Below the pieces are notes generated by a model, which had not been told where the DNA came from, searched no databases, and saw only the letters and a program-made list of their open reading frames with translations. Positions 26,466-36,634 of a stretch of DNA of 64,000 nucleotides are shown here, piece by piece (within the stretch, counting starts at the first letter, position 1; each line of letters starts with the position of its first letter). A program made the translations under genes and the position numbers. The stretch is from Henriciella marina DSM 19595 (GTDB lineage: Bacteria; Pseudomonadota; Alphaproteobacteria; Caulobacterales; Hyphomonadaceae): contig NZ_AQXT01000002.1 of NCBI RefSeq assembly GCF_000376805.1, positions 2,480,001 through 2,544,000 of the forward strand. Direction: 5' to 3'.

Positions 26466-26740
26466 CAGGCCTCCTGTTCGCGATTAAGAGCGGCGCGGAC
26501 TTCTTCAATGGCAGAGCCCAGGGCGGCCGAGGCTTCGTCGGCGAGGGCCTGTAACTTTTTCTCGCGCGCCATGGAGGCATCAAGTTCTTCTGCGAGGCGT
26601 GCGCGATCCGACACCATGGCGGCGAGTTCACGCCGCGCCAGACCGGGGTCGCCGGTCTTCTCGAAGAGACCTTCCAACGCCTCTTCGAGGCGCGCGAGAG
26701 CGGTGTCGAGCTCTTGTGTTGCCGAGTTGAATTTGTCCAT
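26465..26740 (-). CDS. zauP: DUF4164 coiled-coil protein, ZauP-like
   Basis: The start is ATG 26740, giving 91 residues. The upstream extension to 26887 runs across the tkt start and is spurious. The sequence is a continuous heptad-like coiled coil (LDTALARLEEALEGLFEK through ALGSAIEEVRAALN) of the DUF4164 family. In Caulobacter a coiled-coil partner of ZapA, ZauP, is encoded next to zapA, and position and size here fit that role. Assignment as ZauP is inference from context. Confidence 0.75.
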   Translation of the reverse strand: MDKFNSATQELDTALARLEEALEGLFEKTGDPGLARRELAAMVSDRARLAEELDASMAREKKLQALADEASAALGSAIEEVRAALNREQEA

Positions 26741-26837
26741 CACTATTCCGATAGCAGGATGCAGCCCCACGTGCCAAGCTGGTTGACAGCCGAGCGCCGC
26801 TCCGTCCAAAGCGAAATAAAACTCAACAGGGTGAATT

Positions 26838-28808
26838 ATGGCGGTTGAACACAAGGATATGGCGAATGCCATCCGTGCGCTCTCCATGGATGCTGTGGAA
26901 GAGGCAAAGTCTGGTCATGTGGGCCTCCCCCTTGGGATGGCCGATGTCGCAACGGTCCTCTGGACGCGCTATCTGAAGCATGATCCGGCCGATCCGTTCT
27001 GGCCGGACCGCGACAGGTTTGTTCTCTCGGCCGGGCATGGCTCCATGCTTATCTATTCGCTGCTGCACCTGACCGGCTATGACAGTGTCAGCCGTGATGA
27101 CATCCGCAATTTCCGCCAGCTGGGCGGAAAAACGCCGGGCCATCCGGAAAACTTCATCACAGCCGGGGTCGAGACGACGACTGGCCCGCTCGGCCAAGGG
27201 ATCGCCACTGCCGTCGGCATGGCGATCGCTGAGCGCCACCTCAATGCGCGCTTCGGGGATGATCTTGTCGACCACAAAACCTGGGTCGTTGCGGGTGATG
27301 GCTGCCTCATGGAAGGTGTCAGCCAGGAAGCGATCACGCTGGCCGGGCATATGAATCTGAACAAGCTGATTGTTCTTTTCGACGACAACTCTGTCACCAT
27401 TGATGGCGGAACCGAGCTTTCTGATTCGACCAATCAGTGCGCCCGTTTCGAGGCTGCTGGTTGGGCGACGAAGGCCATTGACGGACACAATACCGAAGAA
27501 ATCCATGAGGCGCTGAGCTGGGCGCAGGACCAGGACAAGCCGGTCATGATCGCGTGCAAGACGATCATCGGCTATGGCGCGCCGACTATCGCAGGCACCG
27601 GCAAGGCCCATGGCGGCCCCTATGGCGCCGAAGAGATTGCCGGCATCCGCAAGAATATCGGCTGGGACCATGCGCCGTTCGTGGTGCCGGATGAAATCGC
27701 TGACGCATGGAAGCGCGAAGGCGCGCATGCGGCCGGTCAGCATGGCGAGTGGCAGAAGCGCCACGGCGCCGCTGGCGAGAAGGCGGCGTTCGATGCGGCG
27801 CTGGCAGGCGAGCTAGGCGACATCGAAGCCATCGTGCGGGCCCACAAGCAGGACGTTGTCGATAGCGACAAGGATGATGCGACGCGCAAATGGTCTGGCG
27901 CCGTTCTTGAAAAGCTGGCCGCCGCTATTCCGGAAATGGTGGGCGGGTCGGCTGACCTTTCGGGTTCGAACAATACCAAGGCGAAATGCCAGGCCCCCAT
28001 GACGCCGGATAATTGGGCCGGTCGCTATATCCATTATGGCGTGCGCGAGCATGGCATGGCGGCGGCGATGAACGGTATGGCGCTGCACAAGGGGATCATT
28101 CCCTACTCAGGGACTTTCCTCGTTTTTGCAGATTATTCCCGCCCCGCAATCCGCCTTGGCGCGTTGATGGGTGAGCGGGTCATCCATGTGATGACGCACG
28201 ACTCCATCGGGCTTGGCGAAGACGGCCCGACCCACCAGCCGGTTGAACATGTCGCCAGCCTTCGGGCGATGCCGAACATGCATGTTTTCCGACCCGCTGA
28301 CGGGGTCGAAACCGCCGAATGCTGGGAGCTGGCGCTAAAGAAAACCGATGGCCCGTCCACGATGGCGCTGACCCGCCAGACGGTCGGCAGTGTGCGTAAG
28401 GCGCATACGGACGAAAACCTGTCGGCCAGGGGCGGTTACGTTCTGTCGTCCGGGGATGGCCAGGAGCAGATCGTCCTTATTGCGACCGGCTCAGAGGTCG
28501 ATATCGCGGTGCGGGCGCAGGAAATGCTGCGCGAGGGCGGCATCAGCGCTCGTGTCGTTTCGATGCCATGTGTTGAACTCTTCGCTGAGCAATCTGCCGC
28601 TTACCAGACCGAGACGCTGGGGGGTGACCTGCCGCGTATCGTGATCGAGGCAGGTGTGCGCTTTGGCTGGGACCGCTGGATCGGCGCCCGCGGCGGCTTT
28701 GTCGGAATGGACAGCTTCGGGGCCAGCGCACCCTATCAGGACCTCTATGAGCGGTTCGGCATCACGCCAGAAGCCATTGATGAACTGGCGCGCACGCTGG
28801 TCTCATAA
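26838..28808 (+). CDS. tkt: Transketolase
   Basis: The 656-residue ThDP enzyme moves two-carbon units in the pentose-phosphate pathway. The markers are SGHVGLPLGMADVATVLW near the start, VLSAGHGSMLIYSLLHLTGY, the ThDP/metal motif VVAGDGCLMEGVSQEA through DDNSVTIDG, and the C-terminal YHYGVREHGMAAAMNG-like segment (IHYGVREHGMAAAMNGM). It is divergent from zauP across 97 bases. It starts a run of carbon-metabolism genes. Confidence 0.97.
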   Translation: MAVEHKDMANAIRALSMDAVEEAKSGHVGLPLGMADVATVLWTRYLKHDPADPFWPDRDRFVLSAGHGSMLIYSLLHLTGYDSVSRDDIRNFRQLGGKTPGHPENFITAGVETTTGPLGQGIATAVGMAIAERHLNARFGDDLVDHKTWVVAGDGCLMEGVSQEAITLAGHMNLNKLIVLFDDNSVTIDGGTELSDSTNQCARFEAAGWATKAIDGHNTEEIHEALSWAQDQDKPVMIACKTIIGYGAPTIAGTGKAHGGPYGAEEIAGIRKNIGWDHAPFVVPDEIADAWKREGAHAAGQHGEWQKRHGAAGEKAAFDAALAGELGDIEAIVRAHKQDVVDSDKDDATRKWSGAVLEKLAAAIPEMVGGSADLSGSNNTKAKCQAPMTPDNWAGRYIHYGVREHGMAAAMNGMALHKGIIPYSGTFLVFADYSRPAIRLGALMGERVIHVMTHDSIGLGEDGPTHQPVEHVASLRAMPNMHVFRPADGVETAECWELALKKTDGPSTMALTRQTVGSVRKAHTDENLSARGGYVLSSGDGQEQIVLIATGSEVDIAVRAQEMLREGGISARVVSMPCVELFAEQSAAYQTETLGGDLPRIVIEAGVRFGWDRWIGARGGFVGMDSFGASAPYQDLYERFGITPEAIDELARTLVS

Positions 28809-28888
28809 AGTCGGGGCGGCCCGTTTTCGGGTAGAGCGCGTCATCGAACTGATCTAGGCCTGTCTTCCAAGGTTTGAGGGAGGCCGAG

Positions 28889-29350
28889 ATGAACTGGAAT
28901 TTGCTTTACACGCTGATCAACGCGCTGGTGATCCCGGCCTGGCTACTGCTTCTGCTGGTGCCGCGCTGGCGGACGACGGGGCTGGTGGTCCATTCGGGCA
29001 TTTATCCGCTGGCCTATGGCTCGCTCTATACGATCTGTTTGTTTGCCTCGATGTTCTTTGGCCAGTCGGCAGAGGGCGTTGGCATGGGGTCGGTCGCGGC
29101 GGTCGCTGCCCTTTTCGACCATCCCAATGGCGTAATCGTTGGCTGGACGCATTACCTTGTATTCGACCTTTTTGTTGGCGCCTGGATCGGGCGGGATGCC
29201 CTCCGACGTGGTCTGCCGCATCTCGCTGTCGCGCCTTGTATCCTGGCGAGCTTCCTGTTCGGCCCGGTCGGCTTGCTGGCCTATATGCTGGTGCGGATTT
29301 CGCGCGGCGAGGGGATCAGCCTTTTCGAGACACCCGACGCGCCGCGCTGA
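28889..29350 (+). CDS. ABA4-like membrane protein
   Basis: The chosen ATG has GGGAGG six bases upstream; an in-frame TTG 15 bases earlier is less likely. The 153-residue protein has four membrane helices and resembles the ABA4-like (DUF4281) family. Recognisable pieces are NALVIPAWLLLLLVPRW near the start and WTHYLVFDLFVGAWIGRDA (about 94-112), with FLFGPVGLLAYMLVR at the end. Plant ABA4 takes part in neoxanthin formation, while bacterial members have no assigned role. Confidence 0.8.
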   Translation: MNWNLLYTLINALVIPAWLLLLLVPRWRTTGLVVHSGIYPLAYGSLYTICLFASMFFGQSAEGVGMGSVAAVAALFDHPNGVIVGWTHYLVFDLFVGAWIGRDALRRGLPHLAVAPCILASFLFGPVGLLAYMLVRISRGEGISLFETPDAPR

Positions 29351-29599
29351 AGGTCTGAAGACGAATCGTGGCCTCGTCAGTCAATACCGAGGGCGGTCGT
29401 GGTTGATGAGAATCTGTCACGCGAACGCCTCTCTGTGGGCTGACCAAGCGGAAACTGGCCGGAATCCTGCAATTCAGTGCGCTAGATCGTACCTTCACGG
29501 CCCTGTCGTGCTGGACGGCGCCGATGGAGCCAGCTAAACCCCGGCGTCAAGAAGACGAGGTTTTCAGCCTCAAAAATTTGCCGGAATGGAGAAGACAAT

Positions 29600-30607
<1,008 letters not shown>

Positions 30608-30634
30608 AGAAAACTCCGAACAAGGAGCGTCTCC

Positions 30635-31837
30635 ATGTCTGATTTCGAACGGATTGAGGATATCGAGGACCTGTCACTGAAGACGGCGCTTGTGCGCGTC
30701 GACTTCAATGTGCCGGTCAACGATGCCGGTAAGGTCACCGACGACACACGGCTCCGCGCCGCGCTGCCGACGATCGAGTACCTGACGAACAAGGGCGCGA
30801 AAGTTGCGCTACTGGCGCATTTCGGCCGTCCGAAAGGTGAGGTCAAACCGGAGCTCACCCTGAAGCCTGTTGCCGAAGCGTTCGGCCGGGTCCTGGGCGC
30901 GCCTGTGGCCTTTGCCGGTGATTGTGTGGGCGAAGCTGCGCAGAACGCGATCGCGTCCATCCAGGCAGGCGGCGTTGTCCTTCTCGAAAACACCCGTTTC
31001 AAGCCGGGCGAGACGAAGAATGACGACACACTGGCCGATGAGATGGCGAAGCTTGGCGACATCTATGTCAACGACGCCTTCTCTGCGGCGCACCGCGCGC
31101 ATGTTTCGACCGAAGGGCTCGCCCGCCGTCTTCCGGCCTATGCCGGCAAGTCGATGGAACGTGAGCTCGACGCGCTGGAAGCTGCCCTTGGCAACCCGCA
31201 GCGCCCGGTGCTGGCCGTCGTTGGCGGGGCCAAGGTGTCTTCCAAGATCGACCTTCTGAAGAATCTCGTCTCAAAGGTGGACGCCCTCGCCATTGGCGGT
31301 GGTATGGCGAACACGTTCCTGGCGGCGCGCGGCCATTCGGTCGGCAAGTCGCTCTGTGAGCATGACCTCACCGATACGTGCCGTGAGATCGAGAAGAATG
31401 CTGCCGCTGCCGGATGCGACATTATCCTGCCGCAGGACGTGGTCGTGGCGAAGGAATTTGTCGCGAACGCCGACCACCGTATCTGCTCGACGGGCGAAGT
31501 CGCGGACAATGAGATGATCCTCGATGCCGGGCCACAATCGGTCGGCATTCTTGCGATCGCCATGGATGCAGCCAAGACGCTGGTCTGGAACGGCCCGCTT
31601 GGGGCGTTCGAAACGACCCCCTTCGACAAGGCGACGGTCGAGGCTGCACGCGCGGCAGCAAGTCGTTGCCGGGATGGCAATCTGATTGCTGTTGCAGGCG
31701 GCGGCGATACGGTTGCCGCGCTCAACCATGCAGGCGTTGCCGGGGATTTCACCTTTGTCTCGACCGCTGGCGGGGCCTTCCTTGAATGGATGGAAGGCAA
31801 GCCGCTGCCGGGCGTCGAGGCCCTTAAGAAAAACTAG
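30635..31837 (+). CDS. pgk: Phosphoglycerate kinase
   Basis: This 400-residue enzyme makes ATP from 1,3-bisphosphoglycerate. The signature [15 protein letters not shown] (about residues 21-35), the substrate loop [11 protein letters not shown], and the C-terminal nucleotide region [12 protein letters not shown] are all present. It starts 27 bases after gap, with AAGGAG before the ATG. fba follows after 40 bases. Confidence 0.98.
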   Translation: MSDFERIEDIEDLSLKTALVRVDFNVPVNDAGKVTDDTRLRAALPTIEYLTNKGAKVALLAHFGRPKGEVKPELTLKPVAEAFGRVLGAPVAFAGDCVGEAAQNAIASIQAGGVVLLENTRFKPGETKNDDTLADEMAKLGDIYVNDAFSAAHRAHVSTEGLARRLPAYAGKSMERELDALEAALGNPQRPVLAVVGGAKVSSKIDLLKNLVSKVDALAIGGGMANTFLAARGHSVGKSLCEHDLTDTCREIEKNAAAAGCDIILPQDVVVAKEFVANADHRICSTGEVADNEMILDAGPQSVGILAIAMDAAKTLVWNGPLGAFETTPFDKATVEAARAAASRCRDGNLIAVAGGGDTVAALNHAGVAGDFTFVSTAGGAFLEWMEGKPLPGVEALKKN

Positions 31838-31877
31838 AACTGACAAGATTGCACGACGGGGAAGAGGACCGCACCAA

Positions 31878-32771
31878 ATGGCAAACGCAGAGATGAGACA
31901 GCAGGCCGCGACGAAAGACGGCTTTATCGCAGCACTGGACCAGTCGGGCGGCTCTACGCCGAAGGCGCTGCGTCTCTATGGCGTTGAGGAAAGCGCCTAC
32001 ACCAATGACGACGAGATGTTTGCGCTCGTCCACGACATGCGCGCCCGCATCATCACCGCGCCAGCCTTCAATGGCGACAAGGTGATGGGCGCCATCCTGT
32101 TCGAAAAGACGATGGACGGCGAAATCGAAGGCAAGCCAACTGCCCAGTATCTCTGGGAAGACTGCAGCGTCGTTCCGTTCCTGAAGGTCGACAAGGGCCT
32201 TGCCGACGAGAAAGACGGCGTGCAGGTCATGAAGCCGATGCCGGGTCTCGAGGAGCTTCTCAAGCGCGCCGTGAACAAGGGCATTTTCGGCACCAAGATG
32301 CGCTCTGTCATCAATGCCGCAAACCGTGAGGGCATCGCGGCCGTGGTGCAGCAGCAGTTCGAAGTCGGCAAGCAGATCCTCAGCCACGGCCTCGTGCCGA
32401 TCATTGAGCCGGAAGTCACGATCACCATCGCTGACAAGGCAGAAGCAGAACAGATCCTTCTCGAAGAGATCACCAAGCAGCTGGACGCCCTGCCGGACGG
32501 CGAGGAAGTCATGCTGAAGCTGACGCTTCCGGAAGAAACCAACCTTTACAAGCCGCTGGTCGACCACCCGAAAGTCATGCGCGTTGTCGCCCTGTCAGGC
32601 GGTTATTCACGCGAAGAGGCCTGCGCGCGCTTGGCAAAGAATACCGGCATGATTGCAAGCTTCTCGCGCGCGCTCACCGAAGGCCTGTCGATTGCCCAGT
32701 CGGACGAGGACTTCAATGCGAAGCTCGGCGACTCGATCAAGAATATATGCGAGGCTTCGCGGGCAGGCTGA
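31878..32771 (+). CDS. fba: Class I fructose-bisphosphate aldolase
   Basis: The enzyme cleaves fructose 1,6-bisphosphate by a Schiff base. The 297-residue protein starts [20 protein letters not shown]. It has [18 protein letters not shown] near the N-terminus, and the likely Schiff-base lysine Lys214 lies in [10 protein letters not shown]. It is the metal-independent bacterial/staphylococcal type (FdaA-like), not the zinc class II enzyme more usual in proteobacteria. Start ATG 31878 was chosen over a longer upstream frame inside pgk. Confidence 0.94.
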   Translation: MANAEMRQQAATKDGFIAALDQSGGSTPKALRLYGVEESAYTNDDEMFALVHDMRARIITAPAFNGDKVMGAILFEKTMDGEIEGKPTAQYLWEDCSVVPFLKVDKGLADEKDGVQVMKPMPGLEELLKRAVNKGIFGTKMRSVINAANREGIAAVVQQQFEVGKQILSHGLVPIIEPEVTITIADKAEAEQILLEEITKQLDALPDGEEVMLKLTLPEETNLYKPLVDHPKVMRVVALSGGYSREEACARLAKNTGMIASFSRALTEGLSIAQSDEDFNAKLGDSIKNICEASRAG

Positions 32772-32772
32772 G

Positions 32773-33114
32773 ATGACAGGCTTCAGGATTCTTCTGGTGG
32801 GTCTCTGGGTCTGCCTTTTTCTCTATACGGGCGCCGTTATCCTTCAGCATGGCTGGGGATTGCTGCCGATTTTCTTTGGCGACATTGGCCGGGTTGTATG
32901 GCCCGGCCAGTTCAATCTCGACTTCCTCTGTTTCCTGATCCTGTCAGCGCTCTGGACCGCTTGGCGGGATGCGTTCTCGGCGCGCGGGCTGTTGCTCGCA
33001 GTGCCTGCGCTCTTTGGCGGGGCCGGGTTTCTATTGCCGTACCTGTTCTTCCTCACAGTGCGTGAGAAGGGTGATATCAAAGCAGTGCTTCTGGGGCGCC
33101 AGCGAGCCGTCTGA
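32773..33114 (+). CDS. Small polytopic membrane protein, unknown
   Basis: The 113-residue protein has three to four hydrophobic stretches (about 5-24, 29-46, 50-66 and 73-94), ending with a short basic tail. The ATG lies one base after the fba stop and is set in a GAGATGA context, so expression with fba is likely. No family is recognised. Confidence 0.7.
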   Translation: MTGFRILLVGLWVCLFLYTGAVILQHGWGLLPIFFGDIGRVVWPGQFNLDFLCFLILSALWTAWRDAFSARGLLLAVPALFGGAGFLLPYLFFLTVREKGDIKAVLLGRQRAV

Positions 33115-33219
33115 GGTCCACTCGACGTCAACGCGTATCTCACACCGAAAGAGGCTTGCCTTCCGCTAGGCCATAGACGGTGAGTGGGTGTCTCCGGACC
33201 TTCAGGAGACCGCCGCCAC

Positions 33220-34005
33220 ATGCTTATCGTCTATGAACACCCGCTATCGCCCTATGCCCAGAAAGTGAAAATCTCTCTTCGTGAGAAGGGCATAGATTTC
33301 GAGACGCGCCTGCCAGCCGGGATCGGCACGGGCACGACGCCGGATGATTTCATGACCGGGAATCCGCGCGGCGAGGTGCCCTTCCTGCGCGACGGCGATG
33401 CGGCGATCTTCGATTCCACGATCATTCTCGAATATATCGAGGACAAATGGCCGACCCCGCCCATGTTGCCAGCCGCGCCGCTGGAGCGCGCCCGCGTGCG
33501 CCTCATCGAGGACGTGATGGATTGCCATTATGAGCCGATCAACTGGGGCCTTGGTGAGCTCAACAATTTCAAGCGCGCCACCGGAGCGTTGAAAGACAGG
33601 ATCATGACGCGCGCAGGCGAGCAGATCGCGGGCCTGCATCAGTGGCTGGAGCGGGAGCTGGGCGACCGCGACTGGTTCACTGGTGACAATTTCGGTTGGG
33701 GCGATCTTTCCGTGGTGCCTTACATCAATGGCTCTGCAGGCATGGGGTTTGCGCCGGCTGAAGGCAGCAAGCTTGCCGCTTGGCATAAGCGGGCCATGGC
33801 GCGGAGCAGCGTCTCGAAAAGTGCTGAGGAGGCCATCGCCTCGGTGGCTGGCATGCAGGACGTTAGCGGTGCGGTCGAGGCGGGCCTGTTCAAGCGCGAA
33901 TACCGCGACCACCGGCTTGAATGGATGATCAAGTCAGGCGGCCTCGATGTGGTTCTCAAGGGGATTGAGAAGGACAATATCCGCTTTACGCCCGACTTCA
34001 GCTAG
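33220..34005 (+). CDS. Glutathione S-transferase family protein
   Basis: The 261-residue protein starts MLIVYEHPLSPYAQKVKISL, a thioredoxin-like GST N-domain with the Ser/Tyr region typical for glutathione binding. GEVPFLRDGDAAIFDSTII is the conserved cis-Pro and Ser/Glu glutathione site. The C-domain contains FGWGDLSVVPYINGSAG. About 40 residues beyond the usual GST end are present. AGGAGA precedes the ATG, and the longer GTG-type start at 33184 is weaker. The substrate is unknown. Confidence 0.85.
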   Translation: MLIVYEHPLSPYAQKVKISLREKGIDFETRLPAGIGTGTTPDDFMTGNPRGEVPFLRDGDAAIFDSTIILEYIEDKWPTPPMLPAAPLERARVRLIEDVMDCHYEPINWGLGELNNFKRATGALKDRIMTRAGEQIAGLHQWLERELGDRDWFTGDNFGWGDLSVVPYINGSAGMGFAPAEGSKLAAWHKRAMARSSVSKSAEEAIASVAGMQDVSGAVEAGLFKREYRDHRLEWMIKSGGLDVVLKGIEKDNIRFTPDFS

Positions 34006-34046
34006 GTGGGCTTTGCGGCGGCGAGGCAACGCGCTACCTAGGCGCC

Positions 34047-34712
34047 ATGACCGAACCGACCCGCGAACGTACCCGCCTTTACCTCATCACCCCGGCCAGC
34101 GTGCCGGACGTCGCTGCCTTTGCGAAGACGTTCGAAAGCGCGCTCGCGGGCGGCGATGTTGCCAGTCTGCAGGTGCGGATAAAGCCGGATGGCCTGATCG
34201 ACGAGGCCACGACCGAGGCTGTGGCGCGGGCTCTCCTGCCGCTCTGCCGGGAGCGCGAGATTGCGCTGATCATCAATGACAGCGTCGATGTCTGCGAGAA
34301 GGTCGGCGCCGACGGTGTGCATCTTGGCGCGCTGGATATGCAGGTGAAAGCGGCGCGCGCGCGTCTCGGCAAGCAGCCGATCATCGGGGCGACTGCCAAG
34401 GATTCGCGCCATATCGCCATGGAAGCCGGCGAGCAGGGCGCCGATTATGTGGCGTTCGGTGCATTTTTCCCAAGCGAGACAAAGGCCGACACGGTGCCTG
34501 CCGATACCGAGCTGCTGACCTGGTGGCAAAGCGTGATGGAGCTGCCCTGCGCCGCGATTGGCGGCATCACGCCTGAGCGTGCCAAGGCGCTGTCACTGGC
34601 GGGCGCAGACTTCCTGGCGGTGAGCGCAAGCGTCTGGGCGCACAAGGATGGACCTGCAGCGGCCGTGCGGGCTTTCAATGCCGCGCTCGATGAGGCGGCT
34701 ACGGCGTTTTGA
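34047..34712 (+). CDS. thiE: Thiamine phosphate synthase (ThiE family)
   Basis: This TIM-barrel enzyme joins HMP-PP and THZ-P to thiamine phosphate. The 221-residue protein has LYLITPASVPDVAAF at the N-terminus, LQVRIK (the ThiE xQxRxK box), IINDSVDVCEKVGADGVHLG, and a late AIGGITPERAKAL. No other thiamine gene is adjacent, and spacing to the GST gene is 41 bases. A paralogue with another role is possible but less likely. Confidence 0.88.
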   Translation: MTEPTRERTRLYLITPASVPDVAAFAKTFESALAGGDVASLQVRIKPDGLIDEATTEAVARALLPLCREREIALIINDSVDVCEKVGADGVHLGALDMQVKAARARLGKQPIIGATAKDSRHIAMEAGEQGADYVAFGAFFPSETKADTVPADTELLTWWQSVMELPCAAIGGITPERAKALSLAGADFLAVSASVWAHKDGPAAAVRAFNAALDEAATAF

Positions 34713-34732
34713 TTTTTGCCTGCGCAAGCACG

Positions 34733-34815
34733 CTCGCCCTTCGACTTCGCTCAGGATGAGCGTGCCCCAAAGCGTTTGGAAAAAAGGCTCATCCTGAGCG
34801 AAGTCGAAGGACGAG
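34733..34815. repeat. 29-bp near-perfect inverted repeat, REP-like
   Basis: The left arm 34733-34761 (CTCGCCCTTCGACTTCGCTC plus nine bases) and right arm 34787-34815 pair at 28 of 29 positions around a 25-base AT-richer loop. Each arm contains the core CTTCGACTTCGCTCAGGATGAG. It separates thiE (plus) from a converging small gene (minus). The arms would form a very stable hairpin, possibly a bidirectional transcription block or a dispersed repeat copy. Only one copy is visible in the window. Confidence 0.85.
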
Positions 34816-34829
34816 CCGGGGGCCAGCGA

Positions 34830-35096
34830 TCACTCGTGCGTTTTGTCGAGGCGCAGGACTGAGAGCACGAATTCGGTAAAAACGCGCAGGATGAGCAGCT
34901 GCACGATCACGAGGACCGGCGTCTTCAGAATGCCCCATAGCGCCATGCCGAAATTCTCGCCGAAATAGGTGAGATAGAAGACCAGCGATTCCACGCCGCG
35001 CCACAGGATGAAGATGATGAAGAGATAGAAAAGGAGCCGTGTGAGCATCTCGCCCATCGGCTTTTCGAAGCTCAGAAAATTCGACAGCCAGTTCAT
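34830..35096 (-). CDS. DUF4282-like small membrane protein
   Basis: The 88-residue protein starts MNWLSNFLSFEKPMGEML and has two membrane helices (about 19-41 and 52-75), ending LILRVFTEFVLSVLRLDKT. This matches the shape of the DUF4282 family, whose function is unknown. It converges on the inverted repeat and is divergent from efp. Confidence 0.7.
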   Translation of the reverse strand: MNWLSNFLSFEKPMGEMLTRLLFYLFIIFILWRGVESLVFYLTYFGENFGMALWGILKTPVLVIVQLLILRVFTEFVLSVLRLDKTHE

Positions 35097-35243
35097 AAAA
35101 ATATACCCTTTTTGCGTGTGCGCAGCGGTGCGGAGAAAACCCGATACGCTGCCTCGTGTCCAGCGTAGCCGTGTCTGTCAGCTTGACCATGGCCGCTGCC
35201 ACGGCTACCTCGCGCCCATCATCGACTTACAGGAAATTCGCGC

Positions 35244-35810
35244 ATGGCCAAGATCAATGGCAATGAAATCAAGCCCGGAAATGTTATCGAACATCAAGGC
35301 AGCGTCTGGCGCGCGGTTAAGACCAATTCCGTCAAACCCGGCAAAGGCGGCGCTTTCAACCAGGTCGAGCTGCGCAATCTGCTCAACGGCTCAAAGCTGA
35401 ATGAGCGTTTCCGCTCCTCGGAGACTGTCGAGAAGATCCGTCTCGAGCAGAAGGACTATCAATACCTGTTCGACGCCGGCGAAGCGCATGCCTTCATGGA
35501 CCAGGAAACCTATGAGCAGATCGAGATCCAGAAGGATTTCATCGGCGAGCAGGAAGCCTTCCTTCAGAGCGAAATGGTCGTCGTCATCGAATTCTATGAC
35601 GAAAAGCCGATCGGCATCTCGCTTCCAGACCAAGTTATCCTGACCATTCAGGAAACCGAGCCGGTGGTTAAAGGCCAGACGGCTGCCAACAGCTTCAAGC
35701 CTGCGATTTGCGAGAATGGCATCCGTGTCATGGTCCCGCCTTTCGTTGGCCAGGATGAGCGCATCGTCGTTCAGACCTCTGACACGACCTATCTGAAACG
35801 CGCCGACTAA
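35244..35810 (+). CDS. efp: Elongation factor P
   Basis: EF-P helps the ribosome past polyproline stretches. The 188-residue product has Lys34 in KPGKGGAF, the residue modified by EpmA in many bacteria (no epm genes are visible in the window). It has the three beta domains expected, with [20 protein letters not shown] and a terminal [18 protein letters not shown]. It is followed 13 bases later by suhB. Confidence 0.97.
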   Translation: MAKINGNEIKPGNVIEHQGSVWRAVKTNSVKPGKGGAFNQVELRNLLNGSKLNERFRSSETVEKIRLEQKDYQYLFDAGEAHAFMDQETYEQIEIQKDFIGEQEAFLQSEMVVVIEFYDEKPIGISLPDQVILTIQETEPVVKGQTAANSFKPAICENGIRVMVPPFVGQDERIVVQTSDTTYLKRAD

Positions 35811-35823
35811 ACAGGCCCCCTAA

Positions 35824-36630
35824 ATGTCCAAACCGTCCCCCGTCGGAACCGTAATGATCAATGCCGCCCGCCAGGCGGGCCGCTCACTTGCGCGCGATTT
35901 TGGTGAAGTGGAAAACCTTCAGGTCTCCAAAAAGGGCCCTGGAGACTTTGTTTCCAACGCCGATCACCGCGCCGAAGAGATCATCTATGAGAGCCTTGCC
36001 AAGGCGCGGCCGGGCTATGGCTTCCTGATGGAAGAACGCGGCGTGGTCGAGGGGTCTGACAAGTCCAACCGGTTCATCGTTGATCCGCTGGATGGCACGC
36101 TGAATTTCCTGCATGGCCAGCCGCACTATGCGGTTTCGATCGGGCTGGAGCGCGAAGGCAAGCTGCTGGCCGGTGTCGTCTATGACGTCGCCAAGAATGA
36201 GATCTTCTGGGCCGAGACGGGCCGCGGCGCATGGCTCGACCAGCGCAAGCTGATTGTCGCCAACCGCAAGAACCTCGAAGACTCCGTCTTTGGCACAGGG
36301 ACGCCATGGATCGGCAAAGGCGAGGCATCGCATTTCCGCTTTTCGCAAGAGATGGCGGCGCTGACGCCCGTGACTGCTGGCATCCGCCGCTACGGTTCTG
36401 CCGCGCTGGATCTTGCCTACGTCGCAGCCGGGCGTTTTGACGGCTTCTGGGAATGGGGTCTCAAACCCTGGGACATTGCGGCTGGCATCGTGCTGGTGCG
36501 CGAGGCAGGCGGTTTCGTCGATGAGATCGAAGGCGGCGACGTGCTGACGACCGGCAATATCGTTGCTGCGAACGAGCCGCTGCTGCCGAAACTGACCGAG
36601 CGCCTGCGCAAGTCAAAAGCCTTCCGCTAG
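35824..36630 (+). CDS. suhB: Inositol monophosphatase family protein
   Basis: The 268-residue phosphatase has the metal/substrate motifs GDFVSNADHRAEEIIYESL (about 40-58), GFLMEERGVVEG, FIVDPLDGTLNFLHG and the late KPWDIAAGIVLVREAGG. SuhB both hydrolyses inositol phosphates and acts in rRNA antitermination in other proteobacteria, and which role dominates here is unknown. Its stop is four bases from that of the converging ABC transporter. Confidence 0.93.
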   Translation: MSKPSPVGTVMINAARQAGRSLARDFGEVENLQVSKKGPGDFVSNADHRAEEIIYESLAKARPGYGFLMEERGVVEGSDKSNRFIVDPLDGTLNFLHGQPHYAVSIGLEREGKLLAGVVYDVAKNEIFWAETGRGAWLDQRKLIVANRKNLEDSVFGTGTPWIGKGEASHFRFSQEMAALTPVTAGIRRYGSAALDLAYVAAGRFDGFWEWGLKPWDIAAGIVLVREAGGFVDEIEGGDVLTTGNIVAANEPLLPKLTERLRKSKAFR

Positions 36631-36634
36631 CCGA

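Noticed and set aside
29351-29599. A small plus-strand open frame in the gap upstream of gap
   Set aside because: It is the tail of an out-of-frame read through the ABA4-like gene, with no RBS or domain; treated as promoter/leader space.
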